Positions 1 to 12,199 of a stretch of DNA of 64,000 nt are shown here, in pieces. Within the stretch, counting starts at the first letter, position 1, and every line of letters starts with the position of its first letter. The stretch comes from Serripes groenlandicus (Eukaryota > Mollusca > Bivalvia > Cardiida > Cardiidae). Where the stretch lies: assembly GCA_031761405.1 (NCBI GenBank), contig JASEVX010000005.1:36595198-36659197 (forward strand). Direction: 5' to 3'. The notes beneath the pieces were generated by a model, which was given only the letters and a program-made list of their open reading frames with translations, was not told the DNA's origin and searched no databases. A program made the position numbers and the translations under genes.

Positions 1-181
1 GATTCTTATCTTCTTTTAAGGAGAGTCCGTTTCAGTTGTGTTCTGTTTCATAGACATAGCTTAAACGCGTTTACGTTATTAGTCGCCGGACAGAAGCCCG
101 CGACTTATATTTTTAATAGCTTTTCGGAAATGACATGGGAGGAGGAGTTATTATTAGAAAAAACCAAATTACTGTCTTGAA

Positions 182-348
182 TAATGAATGAATGTATATT
201 GTTTTATGGCGCATCGACAGCTAAGGTCATTTAGCGCGCAATTAAATTTAATTATTCATGTTCCCTGGGTAAACAAACCAGTACTAGGCTAGAAAATGTG
301 CCTTGCCCAAAGGCACTCCACCATGACCGTAGTGCCGCGACTAGGAAT
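182..348 (-). mobile_element. SINE-C, 5'-truncated copy with 11-bp target duplication
   Basis: This is the reverse complement of the 3' part of the element at 7972-8194, sharing the stretch that includes GGTGGAGTGCCC and the tail near GCGCCATAAAACAATATAC. Only the end of the tRNA-like head (TAGTCGCGGCA on the minus strand) remains, as expected of 5' truncation. The sequence ACTGTCTTGAA flanks it at 171-181 and 349-359, a direct sign of target-primed insertion. Confidence 0.8.
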
Positions 349-360
349 ACTGTCTTGAAC

Positions 361-1312
361 ATATTACAATTGCGTTTTAAAAACACTAAGTTATGACACA
401 TCTAAAATGAAATAAATATTCCGATGTTTTAATTATATGCAGTTTCTTTATTTTGACTCGCATTTCTGTGTTTTTTTTTGTTTTATTTACGAAGACAAAA
501 CAGTCCCTATGAGATTTGCAGCAGACTATTATGTGTTAATATCCAGATAAAAATCACGTCGAATTCTCCTTTAAAATAGCAATTTTAACTTACTGAATGT
601 TATTTTCATGTTCAAAGAGATGTCTTGATTTGTGAAGAATTCATTTTATAATGTTTATCCATGTTTGTCTAAAATATGAACCGTTTCTAAGCTAAAACTG
701 TTGATCACCTGACTCGCGAATACCAACCGCGTAGATCAATCTCCTTTGTAGACAGCCGCTCTTTACACTCACTTACAAATAGTAAATTATAGGTGATTTA
801 AAATGTTTACTTGGTTTGAAACAAATGAAGAAAATAACAAACCGAGATAAAACTGGTTTTAATAGAAAAATTATATTGAACGAACACTCTCTGCCTATAA
901 AGAAGGTTTTAAGAACGACACCTTTGCGAAGAAAAATGTGGGTCACCAATCGGGTCTTGCATACAAAATTATTTCGTCCTTGACAAATTTAAATGTGTCA
1001 TTAGATTCCCTAAAGGCATTTTGCTTCCGATCTGCATATTGTTATGCTTCATTGACACAAGGGCGCTCATCATAATATAATTTTAAAACATGAGTATTTT
1101 GTTATTTTCATTATAAAAAAGGGAAGGAAAGAATTACAATAAATTAACATGTTGTATGGTTCAGTTTATGTTCGAAATTAAGTTTAAATTATACAACAAT
1201 TTCAATAAAATTGAACTGTTTAGCTGATATTATATTTCGAATGTGGTCTAATTTATAAATATTGGACTACATTTTAACATTTGTTAAAGTATGATATAAT
1301 TAGGATGCCAAG
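361..1312. other. AT-rich intergenic sequence, nothing recognised
   Basis: I see no open frame with protein-like composition, no splice-flanked exon, no tRNA and no copy of the window's repeat families here. Confidence 0.5.
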
Positions 1313-1487
1313 CTAATATCATTTTGAGAAAAAGAGAAAACTCATGTCTTCAGCGATTTAACCCTTATCTCATTGTTTTAAAAGTAGATTGCTGCAAAGG
1401 TGTCCAATGTTGACTTTAATAGGGGAAAGGTATAATGACATGCTATTGCATGCAAATCCTAAATTGTTTGTTTTGAGGTTGTATTGA
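1313..1487. repeat. Dispersed repeat, partner of 12200-12370
   Basis: About 170 bp resembles 12200-12370 in the same orientation. Shared blocks include ATCATTTTGAGAAAAAGA, GCAAAGGTGTCCAATGTTG and a stretch around ATTGCATG. No terminal repeats are visible. It may be a fragment of a larger repeat, because its partner lies just ahead of a LINE remnant. Confidence 0.6.
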
Positions 1488-2917
1488 TAAATAATAAAAT
1501 TCAAATATTCTGACAAACATCTTGAAAAGTGTATGTGGAATTCACAAATGTTATAATCATTCCTTAATGAAAGCAATGTATACATACTAAGACTAATGAT
1601 TGGCAAGTTTACTCATTGCCGTTACTGTTTATGATCAATGATTAGTTGGCTGTGTGTAATGTCAACCTACTTTGGAATGGAGATTGATCATAAACAATGA
1701 AAGGCTTTAGTTATATTTCAATGAAGGACATTCACTTCGTTGACAAAAAAAATGCAAGTTATGATACATTTTCACTTGACCCCACCCCTGTTGTTCCAAT
1801 ATGCCCCTCAGTTGATAACTGTTTAATCAACTACTATAATGTTAGCGTTATGCATAACAGCAGTATGGATTTTCGGCGATATTGATGCGTTGCATCAACT
1901 TTCTCTTGTGTTTACTATGGAACACACGGCTGAGGCATGCTAAACTACGCACTCATGTACGTTTACATGACAAATTGTTTCATTCTTATTTCCTGTACCA
2001 CACGAACATTATATTGCTACGCATCTAGATGGTAAAGTGTATGCCGCCGGTTGCATCGATCTCTTACAAACTTAGGAACACATCCGGAAAATAATTTCAA
2101 ATCTAGATTCAATGGTCGAAGGGAATGAATAGCACGTGTTTATAAGTTCCTTTTTTAATGGTAATCGTTTAACGAAGTGTTATTACAAATGTATCTGATG
2201 TACTAAACACTGTGTGTTTTGTGATTATAGCGACCTCACAAAGAGAGGAGATGAGTGTCCGAGTTACTGTCGGTGCACAACCAACAGTAGTCGAACCCTC
2301 TTTAGTACTTGGGGATTGTTAACACTCTAGTTGGATAGTATTATGAGTGCTCCGGTTTCAGGTGACAGAGCAAATCCTTGGTTTTATTGTTATAACTGAA
2401 ATGTTATCGAATGACTCCGCTTAGATAAATAGAAATGTTCAGGTATTTTTCGGGGGACTACTTTTTTCCGGGACCGGGATCTGCCGGGACTTGGACCGGC
2501 CGGGACCTGCTGCTATGCTGATGTAGTTTAGATAGTCGGTATTATTGATGTCATCTTGATTGTTATTTCAGCTAGCTATTTTACGTCTTCGTAATTGAAA
2601 ACAGGGATGTTTTTATATAAATATTGAATTACATCTATCATATAGTATATGTAGGTATCAAAAGATAAATTCTGTTAAAACATTATTAGAACATTATCAG
2701 ATATATAATTTTCTATTGTTTAAAATGCAGATTTGAAATATGTAATTTCATTTTGTGTTATTTTAGATTTAATGAAGATAGCATCAAAACTAGGCTCTCG
2801 ACATATTTGCATTAGTGAAAGGGAAAAAGAAAAAGGAACAGGCAACTTATAATAATTATTTTAATTAATTCTTTTTATAAAGGCGACATAAGAAGTTTCA
2901 GTTCATATACGTAACCA
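1488..2917. other. Intergenic sequence, nothing recognised
   Basis: This is mostly AT-rich. One GC-rich patch near 2455-2515 repeats the word CCGGGAC several times. No gene or known repeat end is visible. Confidence 0.45.
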
Positions 2918-3091
2918 AATGACGAGATAATTTCAATAGAAGTCCCCTGTTTGTTGTCAAATCAAGCAAAAGTCGACGAGTTAGGCAATACCAAAGCCGA
3001 CCTTCAGAGACTTTCAATCAATGCCGATGTCCCTGACCAGGCTGATCAACTGCGTGAGCTTATCAGGATTTCCATTGTCACAAATTCATGA
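2918..3091 (+). other. Short protein-like open frame without a start codon
   Basis: From the stop codon just upstream to a TGA at 3089-3091 one frame is open for about 57 codons. The translated text is hydrophilic and coiled-coil-like (for example AKVDELGNTKADLQRL), unlike the random frames around it. There is no ATG at the front and no convincing acceptor. It could be the last exon of an unrecognised gene or a retroelement scrap. Confidence 0.15.
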
Positions 3092-3734
3092 AGGTGACAT
3101 TACCATATACATACAGTAGAATAACTCTACTTTAATGTCCTATGTTATATAATATGTAGCATCGTGATTTGGATGCAGAATGAATAACACCCGCCAGGCT
3201 GATCTTTCATTATGTCGGCATCATTTCATATTGTACACCGCAACATTATGTTGAAAAAAATATATACCCCATAGATACAATCTGGAACTAAATGAATTAA
3301 TTATTTCTGAGAAATATGCCACATGGGTAGTTCTGTTATGACTTGTTACATCCGGTAAATCAATCCAAATTCAAATTCAGGTCGAAATCAGACACTCCAC
3401 AATTGACCTTATGAGGGTCATAACACTTCGAATCGAATCGAGAGCATTTCCGAACTTTCATGAATGCATCTAAAATCATAAAACTACAAATATATCTCCA
3501 AAAAAGATAATCTAAATCTAAATATCTTCAAGGAAAATGAATATCTCATTGTAAGTAAAATACTGTTGTTTGCGAGACCGTTTGAGCATAAGGAATATTA
3601 ATAGTAAAATTTGATATCAAAGTAAATCGATTATAAGTGAAGGGTACGTTTATTTTGTTTATATGAAATTCAACCTAAAAAACACAAATCCAAATCATTT
3701 TTTCCCTCGAAATATAACAAGCAAACTACTGAAA

Positions 3735-4868
3735 GTACTGCAATGGATGTTAGCTCTAGAGTGTTAAAAATATTTTCCTTCAATTTGACCTATTGACCAA
3801 TATTTTGACTTAACATGACGCATGTTAGAACTTGACCTTGATATCATCAAGAAAAACATTCTGATAAAGTTTCAACATGGTCAAGCAAAAAATGCAGTAT
3901 CCAGAGTGTTAACAAGATTTTCCTTCAATTTGGCCTAGTGACCTAGTTTTTAACCCGGCATGACCCATATTCAAACTTGACCTAGATATCATTTAGATAG
4001 AATTCTGACCAAATTTCAAGATGCTGTAGCCAAAAAATATGCTTCTACAGAGTTAACAGGATTTCCATTCAATTTGGCTTAGTGACCTAGTTTTTGACCC
4101 GGCTTGACCCATATTCGAACTTGGCCTAGATTTGATATAGGTAAACATTTCGACCAAAATTTGCCTTAGGAAAAAATGTGGCTTCTACAGTATTAACAAG
4201 ATATTCCTTCAACTTGGCCTAGTAACCTAGTTTCTGACCCTATATAACCCATATTCGAACTTTACCTAGATATCATTATTACAACATTCTGAGAAAATTT
4301 CAAACTGCTGAAAAAAAACTTGCGGCCTCTAGAGTGTTAACAAACTTTTCCTTCAATTTGACCTAGTGACCTACTGTTTGACCCAGCATGACCCATTTTC
4401 AAACTTGACCTACCTATTATCAAGACAAACATTCTGATAAAGTGTCAACATGCTCAAGTTGAAAATAAGGCCTCTAAAGTGTTAACAAGATATCCATTCA
4501 ATTTGACCTAGTGACATAGTTTTTGTCCCGGCTTGACCCATATTCGAACTCGGCCTAGATATCATTTAGATTAACATTCTGACCAAATTTCAAGCTGCTT
4601 AAGTAAAAGATGACCTAGTGACCCGACATTACTCATGTTCGAACTTGACTTACATCATCAAGACAAACATTCTGATAAAGTTGCAACATGCTCAAGTTGA
4701 AAATGTGGTCTCTAGAGTGTTAACAAGATTTTCCTTCAATTTGATCGAGTGACCTAGTTTTTGACCTCAAATGGCCCAGTTTCGAACTTGTCTAAGATTT
4801 GATGAAGATGAATGTTCTGATAAAACGTTCATGAAGATCCGATGCAAAATGTAGCCTGTAGATCCTTA
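3735..4868 (-). repeat. HEL-1 internal tandem array, ends missing
   Basis: Roughly eight units of about 145 bp are repeated, each with words such as GTTAACAAGATTTTCCTTCA and GACCTAGTGACCTAG. They are the reverse complement of the units in the complete element at 57075-58732. The match reaches the segment that sits next to the 5' hairpin in that element (CTACATTTTGCATC), but the hairpin is absent here, and so is the GGCCAT 3' hairpin. Confidence 0.75.
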
Positions 4869-5111
4869 TGTGTAACTTAAATTTCAAAATTAAGTATACA
4901 ACTTCATGGATTAAAACTTTACATTGTGTACGTTTACTTTGTATAATTTGCATACTGTTTAGCTTGTTGTGAAACGTATTTAACTGATCCCTGGACAATC
5001 AAGAAAAATTGTCCATTTTGAAAAAACAGAGGGCAGCACAACAGTTTTACAAATTTACACTTCCTGAAAGCTGGGAATGACAATTTACGGAGGTATTCAG
5101 CCTCATTAACA

Positions 5112-5294
5112 TTAACCCTTTCCCGGACAATTCTGCAGCAGACGACTTTCAAAACTTATTAACAAAAACATGATTAATCTCAATAAATGAGAGTTTTACT
5201 ATTAAAAAGAGTTGGAAAACATTGTGGCAAAAGGAGACATTGCTGGTTTCGAGCACGTTGTTTTCAAAATTCGTCTTTATTTTGGAAAGGGTTT
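5112..5294. mobile_element. MITE-1 copy
   Basis: Ends are TTAACCCTTTCCC and GGAAAGGGTTTA. The inner flank GCAGCAGACGACTTT and the central GGCAAAAGGAGA are present, but the right half is worn. Confidence 0.7.
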
Positions 5295-5444
5295 ATTAAA
5301 GAAAGATAATTATAAGAAAGCATTTGCACCTAAACTTAATTAATAAAAGCGTTATAGCGAGTTTAAGTTAAACGCCTAGAAAAAGAATGACCGATAGCGC
5401 AATTGTTTTTGCATGAATTTGTCACACGAGTTCTCAACACGTCA

Positions 5445-5625
5445 GACTTCCGAAGCTTCTGATGCTGCTTTTCCACATAGTCTTTAAGCCCATGGACGGG
5501 AAGCAATACGACGCTTGCCGCATTTTGTCAATCGTCGGAAATGATATTGGCCAAGCTGGGTTTCGAACTCACAACCGCTAATGTTCTTATGACATGTGTA
5601 GATAAAGATCTGCCACACCATGTAT
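5445..5625 (-). mobile_element. SINE-B fragment
   Basis: The minus strand carries the SINE-B body, with the tRNA-like B box reading GAGTTCGAAACCC and then the block corresponding to TGGGCTTAAAGACTATGTGG. The 3' tail and the A box are missing. Confidence 0.6.
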
Positions 5626-6127
5626 AACCGATTCGTAACTAAACCAATAAGTTACGACCCCAATGGTATGTTTACCATGTCGCTAGCAAAAGTCAATTTT
5701 GTCGTTTTATCAAGCATTTTCGAAATATTGATGAAAGAGGGATGAATACATTTTGTCTGGTAAGGATTTAAGTGTAAAAATCTCTTTCTCAAATCAAAAT
5801 AACTTTTGCATCAGATGACCTTTGAAAATATATTGGCGAAAGCAGACATTGCCCAAAGTAAGCAAATGATTCTTTTCCCGAAATGTTTTCAAATGTATAT
5901 GGAAATTATTTAATTCCAATTTCCTTTCTCTGACATAGGATTTTTTTATCTCCTCTACAGAAGAGTAATAATTATGTCTCAATGAGATTTGATTAAACTG
6001 TCTGAAAAAATATTTTCATTTGTCCAAACTTTCCACTTTCCAAGGTTTTCAGTCTGAAAGGAGTCTAAACTGTTTAAATCAGGTGATGGGTTAAATATTA
6101 TGAAAAATTCCTGGAAATATTACTGTT
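5626..6127. other. Non-coding stretch with a worn MITE-1 core
   Basis: Between 5810 and 5895 there are MITE-1-like words (GATGACCTTTGAAAA, GAAATGTTTTCAAATG) but no recognisable ends. Nothing else is seen. The missing 3' part of the methyltransferase pseudogene is not recognisable here. Confidence 0.4.
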
Positions 6128-7179
6128 TTAGAAAGGACACTTCACCGGGCCATCGCCCTCTTGTTTCAAACAACAATGGCTGGTAACCATGACTGTCCGG
6201 AAAGGTTTAAAGCAATGACTCTCCATATAAACTATTATGTCTTGCGTTTCTACGTCCATTTTGATAATCGTCGGTTTACCGATAACCAGTTCTCGTAGAT
6301 CGTCCAGTTTGACAGTGTTAACACTGTCACGAACGTCGTCTGCTTCTGATGGTTCGAATTTGATGGCCGTACCACCCACATTACCTTGGTATTTCTGGAG
6401 AGTAACCGTCGAATAGTTAAATGATACAGCATTCCACACCAAAGTTACATTCTTTGTTAGGTTACCGAGTTGTAGAGACTTTGATAGCAAGGCCAGGTTA
6501 CCCAACAGCGGATCAACTGCTACGACGTGTTTGTGAGCATTAGCAGCGGCTAGTATGAATGTACCGATGTTACACCCTAGATCAAGAAACACGCTGTCGG
6601 TGTTCATCTTCAACAGTCGGACGATGTTTAATATTAAGGATGGTTCCCATGACCCTGGGTTCCGAATACTCCGTGAGATGTATTTGTCTACTGTTTATTT
6701 GATACAAACCGGAGTCTTGATATCGGCTACGGATAGATTGACACATTCACTACTAGATGCTAGTAACTCATCTGAACTCCTTCGCAACGTCCTTACACAT
6801 TCACCATTGTTATGTAACTCAATCGAGGATGTCAGCCTGGCCACACATGGCTGTTTAACGAAATCGAAGATTGGTGGAAGTTACGTCCAGCACTGTTCTT
6901 GTTCATGGCCGTTTTAGACAAAGTGTTTAACTTTTCACAAAGCTCCGTTTGACCAATGCATACTTTTTGCATTGAAACATTAGGTAGATTTACATAGTGA
7001 AAGAGAGCAACATCATTATGTATATTTACATGGTCAAAGAGAGGCGTTGATACTTGATAAATATTCTTGAGAATAATTAAAAATACAAGAACAAAAACAA
7101 TTGCAAACATTTTCAGTTTGCCAATCTTTCGAATCCTTTTACCGAAAAATATCAGTATAGACATGATTGTTCTATGCAA
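6128..7179 (-). pseudogene. Broken membrane-anchored FkbM-family methyltransferase
   Basis: On the minus strand the first frame starts at 7179 and encodes a short basic N-terminus, then a hydrophobic segment near residues 24-42 (MFAIVFVLVFLIILK), as in a type II membrane protein. That frame stops at 6832. A second frame takes over in the same region and runs through a TAA at 6695-6697 into the FkbM core: FLDLGCNIGTF (SAM-binding motif I), then VVAVDP (motif II), and IIKMDVE towards the end. It stops at 6128, just after the IIKMDVE part, so the C-terminal part of the domain is missing. Members of this family methylate sugars or other small molecules; the substrate here cannot be told. One frameshift, one nonsense codon and a truncated end argue for a pseudogene. 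An unannotated intron could explain the frame change but not the internal TAA. Confidence 0.7.
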
Positions 7180-7284
7180 AAAATTAGATCAATATAGTCG
7201 AGTGAAATCAATCACATATATCGTGTTTAAGCGTACAAAGGCTGAATGACCAACAACGGTTTGTTTTTGTGTAGAATTACTCAC

Positions 7285-7491
7285 TTAACCCTTTCCCTCA
7301 CAAAGACGCTTTCTGACGCCTCTGAAGCAGACGGCTTTTTGAAAACCGGCGACAAAAGAAGATATTGTTCGAAACAATGTTTTCGACTCTATTCAATTAT
7401 TGTTCTTTCATTTAAAGTGAATTTCCATGCTTTTGCCTAGACATTTTCAAAGTCGTCTGCTACAGATGTGTTGTATGTGGGAAAGGGTTAA
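7285..7491. mobile_element. MITE-1 copy, well preserved
   Basis: Runs from TTAACCCTTTCCCTCA to TGTGGGAAAGGGTTAA. It is the variant whose left arm carries GACGCTTTCTGACGCC ahead of GCAGACGGC. The centre is GAAGATATTGTTCGAAACAA. Confidence 0.85.
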
Positions 7492-7913
7492 TCTTGATCT
7501 GTAACATGATACAAATCTGCCATTCCTCCAAATTTATAATAGGTAAAAGCTCACGCATTTCCTCACGGAAGATCCTTACACAATCTAGACAAATGACAGT
7601 ATTACTGTGTATATTTTGGGATGAAGTTCAAAACGATGTTGGAAAATAAGAAATGGCTCATTATTAGCTTTTTCTCCTTTCCCCTTAGACGTCAACCAGT
7701 TTTCTGCAGCTTAAGTGTGTATATGTACATCGACTATCTGTATTCGGGAGTGGGTTAAGTATCGGTAATGGGGTTCATTCAACAATATTTAAGTGTTTCT
7801 AGGATGCATTTCGAAAAGTGAAGATGGTGATCAGACGGAACCGAGGTAAAAGTTAATCTGGAATTTGCAAAGTCCCGAATGTCTGTTCTCGTGTGACGCG
7901 TCTAACTTAGTTT
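7492..7913. other. Non-coding stretch, nothing recognised
   Basis: No open frame, RNA gene or repeat end can be supported here. Confidence 0.4.
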
Positions 7914-9760
7914 AACCCTTTCCCTCATATAAAACAGACGAGTTTAACCCATTTCCCTCATATAAAGCAGAGGAATCCGCTGTGGTCGAGTGGTTAGCGT
8001 CGGGGATTTCGAAACCGGGTGTCCCGGGTTCGATCCCCAGTCGCGGCAATTCGGTCATGGTGGAGTGCCCTTGGGCAAGGCACATTTTCTAGCCTAGTAC
8101 TGGTTTGTTCACCCAGGGAACATGAATAATAAAATTTAAATGCGCGCTAAATGACCTTAGCTGTTGATGCGCCATAAAACAATATACATTCATTCATATA
8201 AAGCAGACGCGTTTAACCCTTTCCCTCATATAAAGCAGACGAGTTTAACCCTTTCCCACATATAAAGCAGACGAGTTTACTCCTTCCCCACATACAACAA
8301 ATCTATATCAGACGAGTATAACCCTTTCCCACATACAACAAATATATAGCAGACGAGTGTAACCCTTTCCCACATACAACAAATCTATAGCAGGCAAGTT
8401 TAACCCTTTCCCACATACAACAAATCTATAGCAGGCAAGTTTAACCCTTTCCCACATACAACAAATCTATAGCAGACGAGTTTAACCCTTTCTCACATAC
8501 AACAAATCTATAGCAGACGAGTTTAACCCTTTCCCATACAACAAATATATAGCAGACGAGTTTAACCCTTTCCCACATACAACACATATAAAGCAGACGA
8601 GTTTATACCTTTCCCACATACAGCACATATAAAGCGGACAAGTTTATACCTTTCCCACATACAGCACATATAAAGCAGACGAGTTTACTCCTTTCTCATA
8701 TACAGCACATATAAAGCAGACGAGTTTACTCCTTTCTCACATACAGCACATATAAAGCAGACAAGTTTATTCCTTTCTCACATACAGCACATATAAAGCA
8801 GACAAGTTTATACCTTTCCCACATACAGCACATATAAAGCAGACGAGTTTACTCCTTTCTCATATACAGCACATATAAAGCAGACGAGTTTACTCCTTTC
8901 TCACATACAGCACATATAAAGCAGACGAGTTTAACCCTTTCCCTCATATACAGCACATATAAAGCAGACGAGTTCACTCCTTTCTCATATACAGCACATA
9001 TAAAGCAGACGAGTTTACTCCTTTCTCATATACAGCACATATAAAGCAGACGAGTTCACTCCTTTCCCACATACAACACATATAAAGCAGACAAGTTTAA
9101 CCCTTTCCCTCATATAAAGCAGACGAGTTTAACCCTTTCCCACATATAAAGCAGACGAGTTTACTCCTTTCCCACATACAACAAATATATAGCAGGCAAG
9201 TTTAACCCTTTCCCACATACAACAAATCTATAGCAGGCAAGTTTAACCCTTTCCCACATACAACACATATAAAGCAGACGAGTTTAACCCTTTCCCACAT
9301 ACAACAAATCTATAGCAGGCAAGTTTAACCCTTTCCCACATACAACACATATAAAGCAGACGTGTTTACTCCTTTCCCACATACAGCACATATAAAGCAG
9401 ACGAGTTTACTCCTTTCTCACATACAACACATATAAAGCAGACGTGTGTTATCCTTTCCCACATACAGCACATATAAAGCAGACGAGTTTACTCCTTTCC
9501 CACATACAACAAATCTATAGTAGACGAGTGTTAACCTTCCCCACATACAAACAATCTATAGCAGACGAGTATAACCCTTTCCCACATACAAACAATCTAT
9601 AGCAGACGAGTTTATTTCTTTCCCACATACAACAATTCTACAGCAGACGAGTATATCCCTTTCCCGCATATAAACAATCTATAGCAGAGGACTTTATAAA
9701 CTTCTGGTTAAAACTATGGGAAACCTCTTTAATGTGAAAGTACGCGGGAAAGAGTTAATA
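7914..9760. repeat. 41-bp satellite made from the MITE-1 end
   Basis: About 45 head-to-tail units, mostly 41 bp with some of 31 bp, alternate TTTAACCCTTTCCC with ACATACAACAAATCTATAG and GCAGACGAG. This is exactly the outer end of MITE-1. A second unit type has TTTACTCCTTTCTCACA and CAGCACATATAAAGC. Types are intermingled, which points to expansion in blocks. The array closes at 9700-9760 with a single right-hand MITE-1 end (GCGGGAAAGAGTTAA). A SINE interrupts it near the left edge. Confidence 0.9.
7972..8194 (+). mobile_element. SINE-C, full-length, tRNA-headed
   Basis: The head holds an A-box-like GTGGTCGAGTGGTTAGC and a B box GGTTCGATCCC. The body includes GGTGGAGTGCCCTTGG and ends near ATATACATTCATT. 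CATATAAAGCAGA precedes it at 7959-7971 and follows it at 8195-8207; in this array the same word also recurs in the units, so the duplication is suggestive rather than decisive. Confidence 0.8.
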
Positions 9761-9828
9761 CGGTCGCGACTAATCAATAATTGAATGGTGTTTTAAGCCC
9801 CGTCGACATCAAAGCTCATTTTGGACGC

Positions 9829-10042
9829 TTAACTCTTTCAGCGCCGAATTGTTTAAAGTTGACTCTTCCATGTTCAAAATCGGGCGTCTTCATTTCTCAA
9901 TTTATGAAAGTTTTGGACTATTTTGGTAACTAAAAGGCAAACAATGCTGATTTCAGGTGAGACAGCTCGTTACGAGCTGACTTACCTGGATCTGCATTGT
10001 TTGCAAAAACTTCAATATTGCCTGTGGCGCTGAAAGAGTTAA
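9829..10042. mobile_element. MITE-3, palindromic short element
   Basis: Terminal inverted repeats are TTAACTCTTTCAGCGCC and GGCGCTGAAAGAGTTAA. Internal arms also pair (GGCAAACAATGC with GCATTGTTTGC), and the centre CAGCTCGTTACGAGCTGAC is a hairpin. There is no coding capacity. Ends differ from MITE-1 although both start TTAAC. Confidence 0.75.
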
Positions 10043-10194
10043 ACAGAAATATAAACAATTATAAATGTTAATAAATTACATTAAACTTAAATAACGAGCC
10101 ACAAAAATAAAACCATCTGTGTAAATTTAAAATATAATAAGTATAATAAATAAACAAAAACAAAAACAAGTTAATTTGGGAATGTCATAAGAAC

Positions 10195-10380
10195 ACATAA
10201 CGAGGGCTTGGCGGGAAACGGCTGTAACTAAAATAGGTATTTTTTTTACCAACGTTAATCATTTCAAATTGAAGAGCAAGTGCAAAATAAAAAAGGTCAC
10301 CGATTAAGTTCCGTCTACGAGCAATGTACACTAACTTTATCAAACTAAAATAAGGTAAAAACAAACTGAACATTGAAACC
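10195..10380. mobile_element. MITE-4 left part
   Basis: CGAGGGCTTGGCGGGAAACGG and CTGTAACTAAAATAGG match the terminal repeat of the fuller copy at 30793-31035. The other end is not found within 250 bp, so this copy is partial. Confidence 0.5.
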
Positions 10381-10689
10381 TGCAGATAAAGAGGACCAAT
10401 CTCTTTTCGAATTCAATAAATACTCAAAATACTTTTAATTCGAATAAATATATATATAAACATTTTGTTTGAAAAATGAAGAAAACCTAATCTGTTTTTC
10501 AACATTTTCAACAGAAAATACTATGTTATACAAACTTAAAGGCAGTTCATGATTAATGTAAGTATATAATAAGTCACTTCACATAAGTGTTCTGTCCTCT
10601 GATGTAACTGAAATACCACAGAAATGTATCTGTTTTCTGTGTAATATATTGTGAATTCCATTTTTCTGTGCGAAATTGTCTAATCTATA

Positions 10690-11160
10690 ACAAAGAGGCC
10701 CAAAAGGGCCAGTATCGCTAAACTGTTATGAGGCAAAAATTCAATCTCCAAACAAACATCCCCGCCCCCTGGTGGTCATGTTTTTTTACCAATCACCATA
10801 GCTTGAAGGAATCTCGTAGAATGTCACCCAAAGAACATTTCTACAACATTATTTGAAATTCGGCCTGATACTTTCGTCCATGAAGATTTTTTAAGTTTTC
10901 ACTATAGCCATATACGGCGGCCATGTTTATCAAACTATCAACATGGCTTGTAGGACTATAAAAGAGGGTCACCCAAGTAACATTTCTACAAACTTATTTG
11001 AAAATCGGCTTGACACTTTCGGAGGAGAAGATTGTTTAAGTCTTCACTATAGCGGAGAAATTGATGATCATGCTCTCAACAGTGTTTTCAGAAGTTGTCG
11101 GCTGCATATGCATCAACAAAGGAGATTTCTATTCATCCTGCAGAATTGAGCTCATTTCCT
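10690..11160 (-). repeat. HEL-1-related fragment with terminal hairpin
   Basis: At 10697-10710 lies GGCCC-AAAA-GGGCC, the counterpart of the 3' hairpin of the HEL-1 elements, followed by the reverse of a GCGATACTGGCCC end. Inside are two units of about 140 bp that share GTCACCCAA, ACATTTCTACAA and TTCACTATAGC. The 5' hairpin is not present. Confidence 0.55.
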
Positions 11161-11613
11161 TTATAAAGACACATTATATTGAAACATCTTATACATGGGA
11201 CTTTTGAAAATATTTATCAAAAATTAGTTTTCTCAGTATATATGCATATAGTGTTTTCATCTTGGTCTAAAGATCATACATTGAGCCAGATCATGCAAAG
11301 GTAGCCAGTTGTGTCGAGTATTTTTTCTAGAAAGTCAGGGGATAAATGTTAGGTGAACTGAAATTCCATTGAAAATAATGTTAAACTCAAGTCAATCAAT
11401 CAACTCTGGTAAGAGTCAGTTTCCAATGCCTTCTATTGTTGTTTTCCATCCACATCCCTGGAAACCTTACAGAAACGGGGCCTCGGGTGATACGGACGAG
11501 GAGCTGGGAACTGGGAGGGACTATTTTGCATGGCATGTCAAGGATGAAGGAACCTTGCTAGGCAGCATCTCACAGGATTCCAACAATCTAAAGTTTCCTT
11601 CATTGCTTTGTCT
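11161..11613. other. Non-coding stretch, nothing recognised
   Basis: A 93-codon open frame at 11369-11650 has no recognisable domain, no flanking splice signals and no family resemblance, so I do not call it a gene. Confidence 0.35.
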
Positions 11614-11900
11614 ATGGCACGCACCATTGATACACTTATTTATAGGGTAGAGGGATGTCCAGAACAGGCATGTCATGTATTAGCGCATCTCTCGCGGAAC
11701 CCACTATCAGATAAGTGTGAAGGAATGATGGATATGTTTTTGGATTTGGAATGGCACGCACCATTGATAAAGCTATTTATAGGGGAGAGAGATGTCCAGA
11801 ACAGACAGAGTATGTCCTGTATTAGCGTATCTCTCGCGGAACACACTTTTAGGGCTTTTATATGTTGTGGATAAGTGTAAGGAAGGATGGATATTCTGTT
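11614..11900. repeat. Tandem duplication, unit about 137 bp
   Basis: ATGGCACGCACCATTGAT begins a unit at 11614 and again at 11751. Both contain GATGTCCAGAACAG and ATCTCTCGCGGAAC and end near GATAAGTGT. The open frames crossing it arise from the repetition. Confidence 0.8.
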
Positions 11901-12199
11901 GGATTTGGAAGGAATTTAAAAAAAGAAATGCTTAATAGGAGTGTGGACTGGTATGAAAGCGGAAAAGGTCATGGTTTCATACACGACTACTAGTTATACA
12001 TATTTGATGCGTGCAGCTGCACACAAGTCTGTCCTGCATGATTGCTGGATACCACTTGCGTCTAAATATCTCCACACTTATAGTATTAATAATGTGTATT
12101 GTTATTATTTCTTGTCTCGGAATAAATGTGTTGTATTTTTTTTATTTTACTTTTATGTTGACATTTTCTTGCGTCGGCATCCTCAAATAATAAGAATGC

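Noticed and set aside
6555..6917. A 120-codon forward frame
   Set aside because: It is antisense to the FkbM pseudogene, whose frame carries the recognisable motifs.
7914..9760. CRISPR-like array
   Set aside because: The 41-bp units abut without unique spacers and match a transposon end; this is a eukaryotic satellite.
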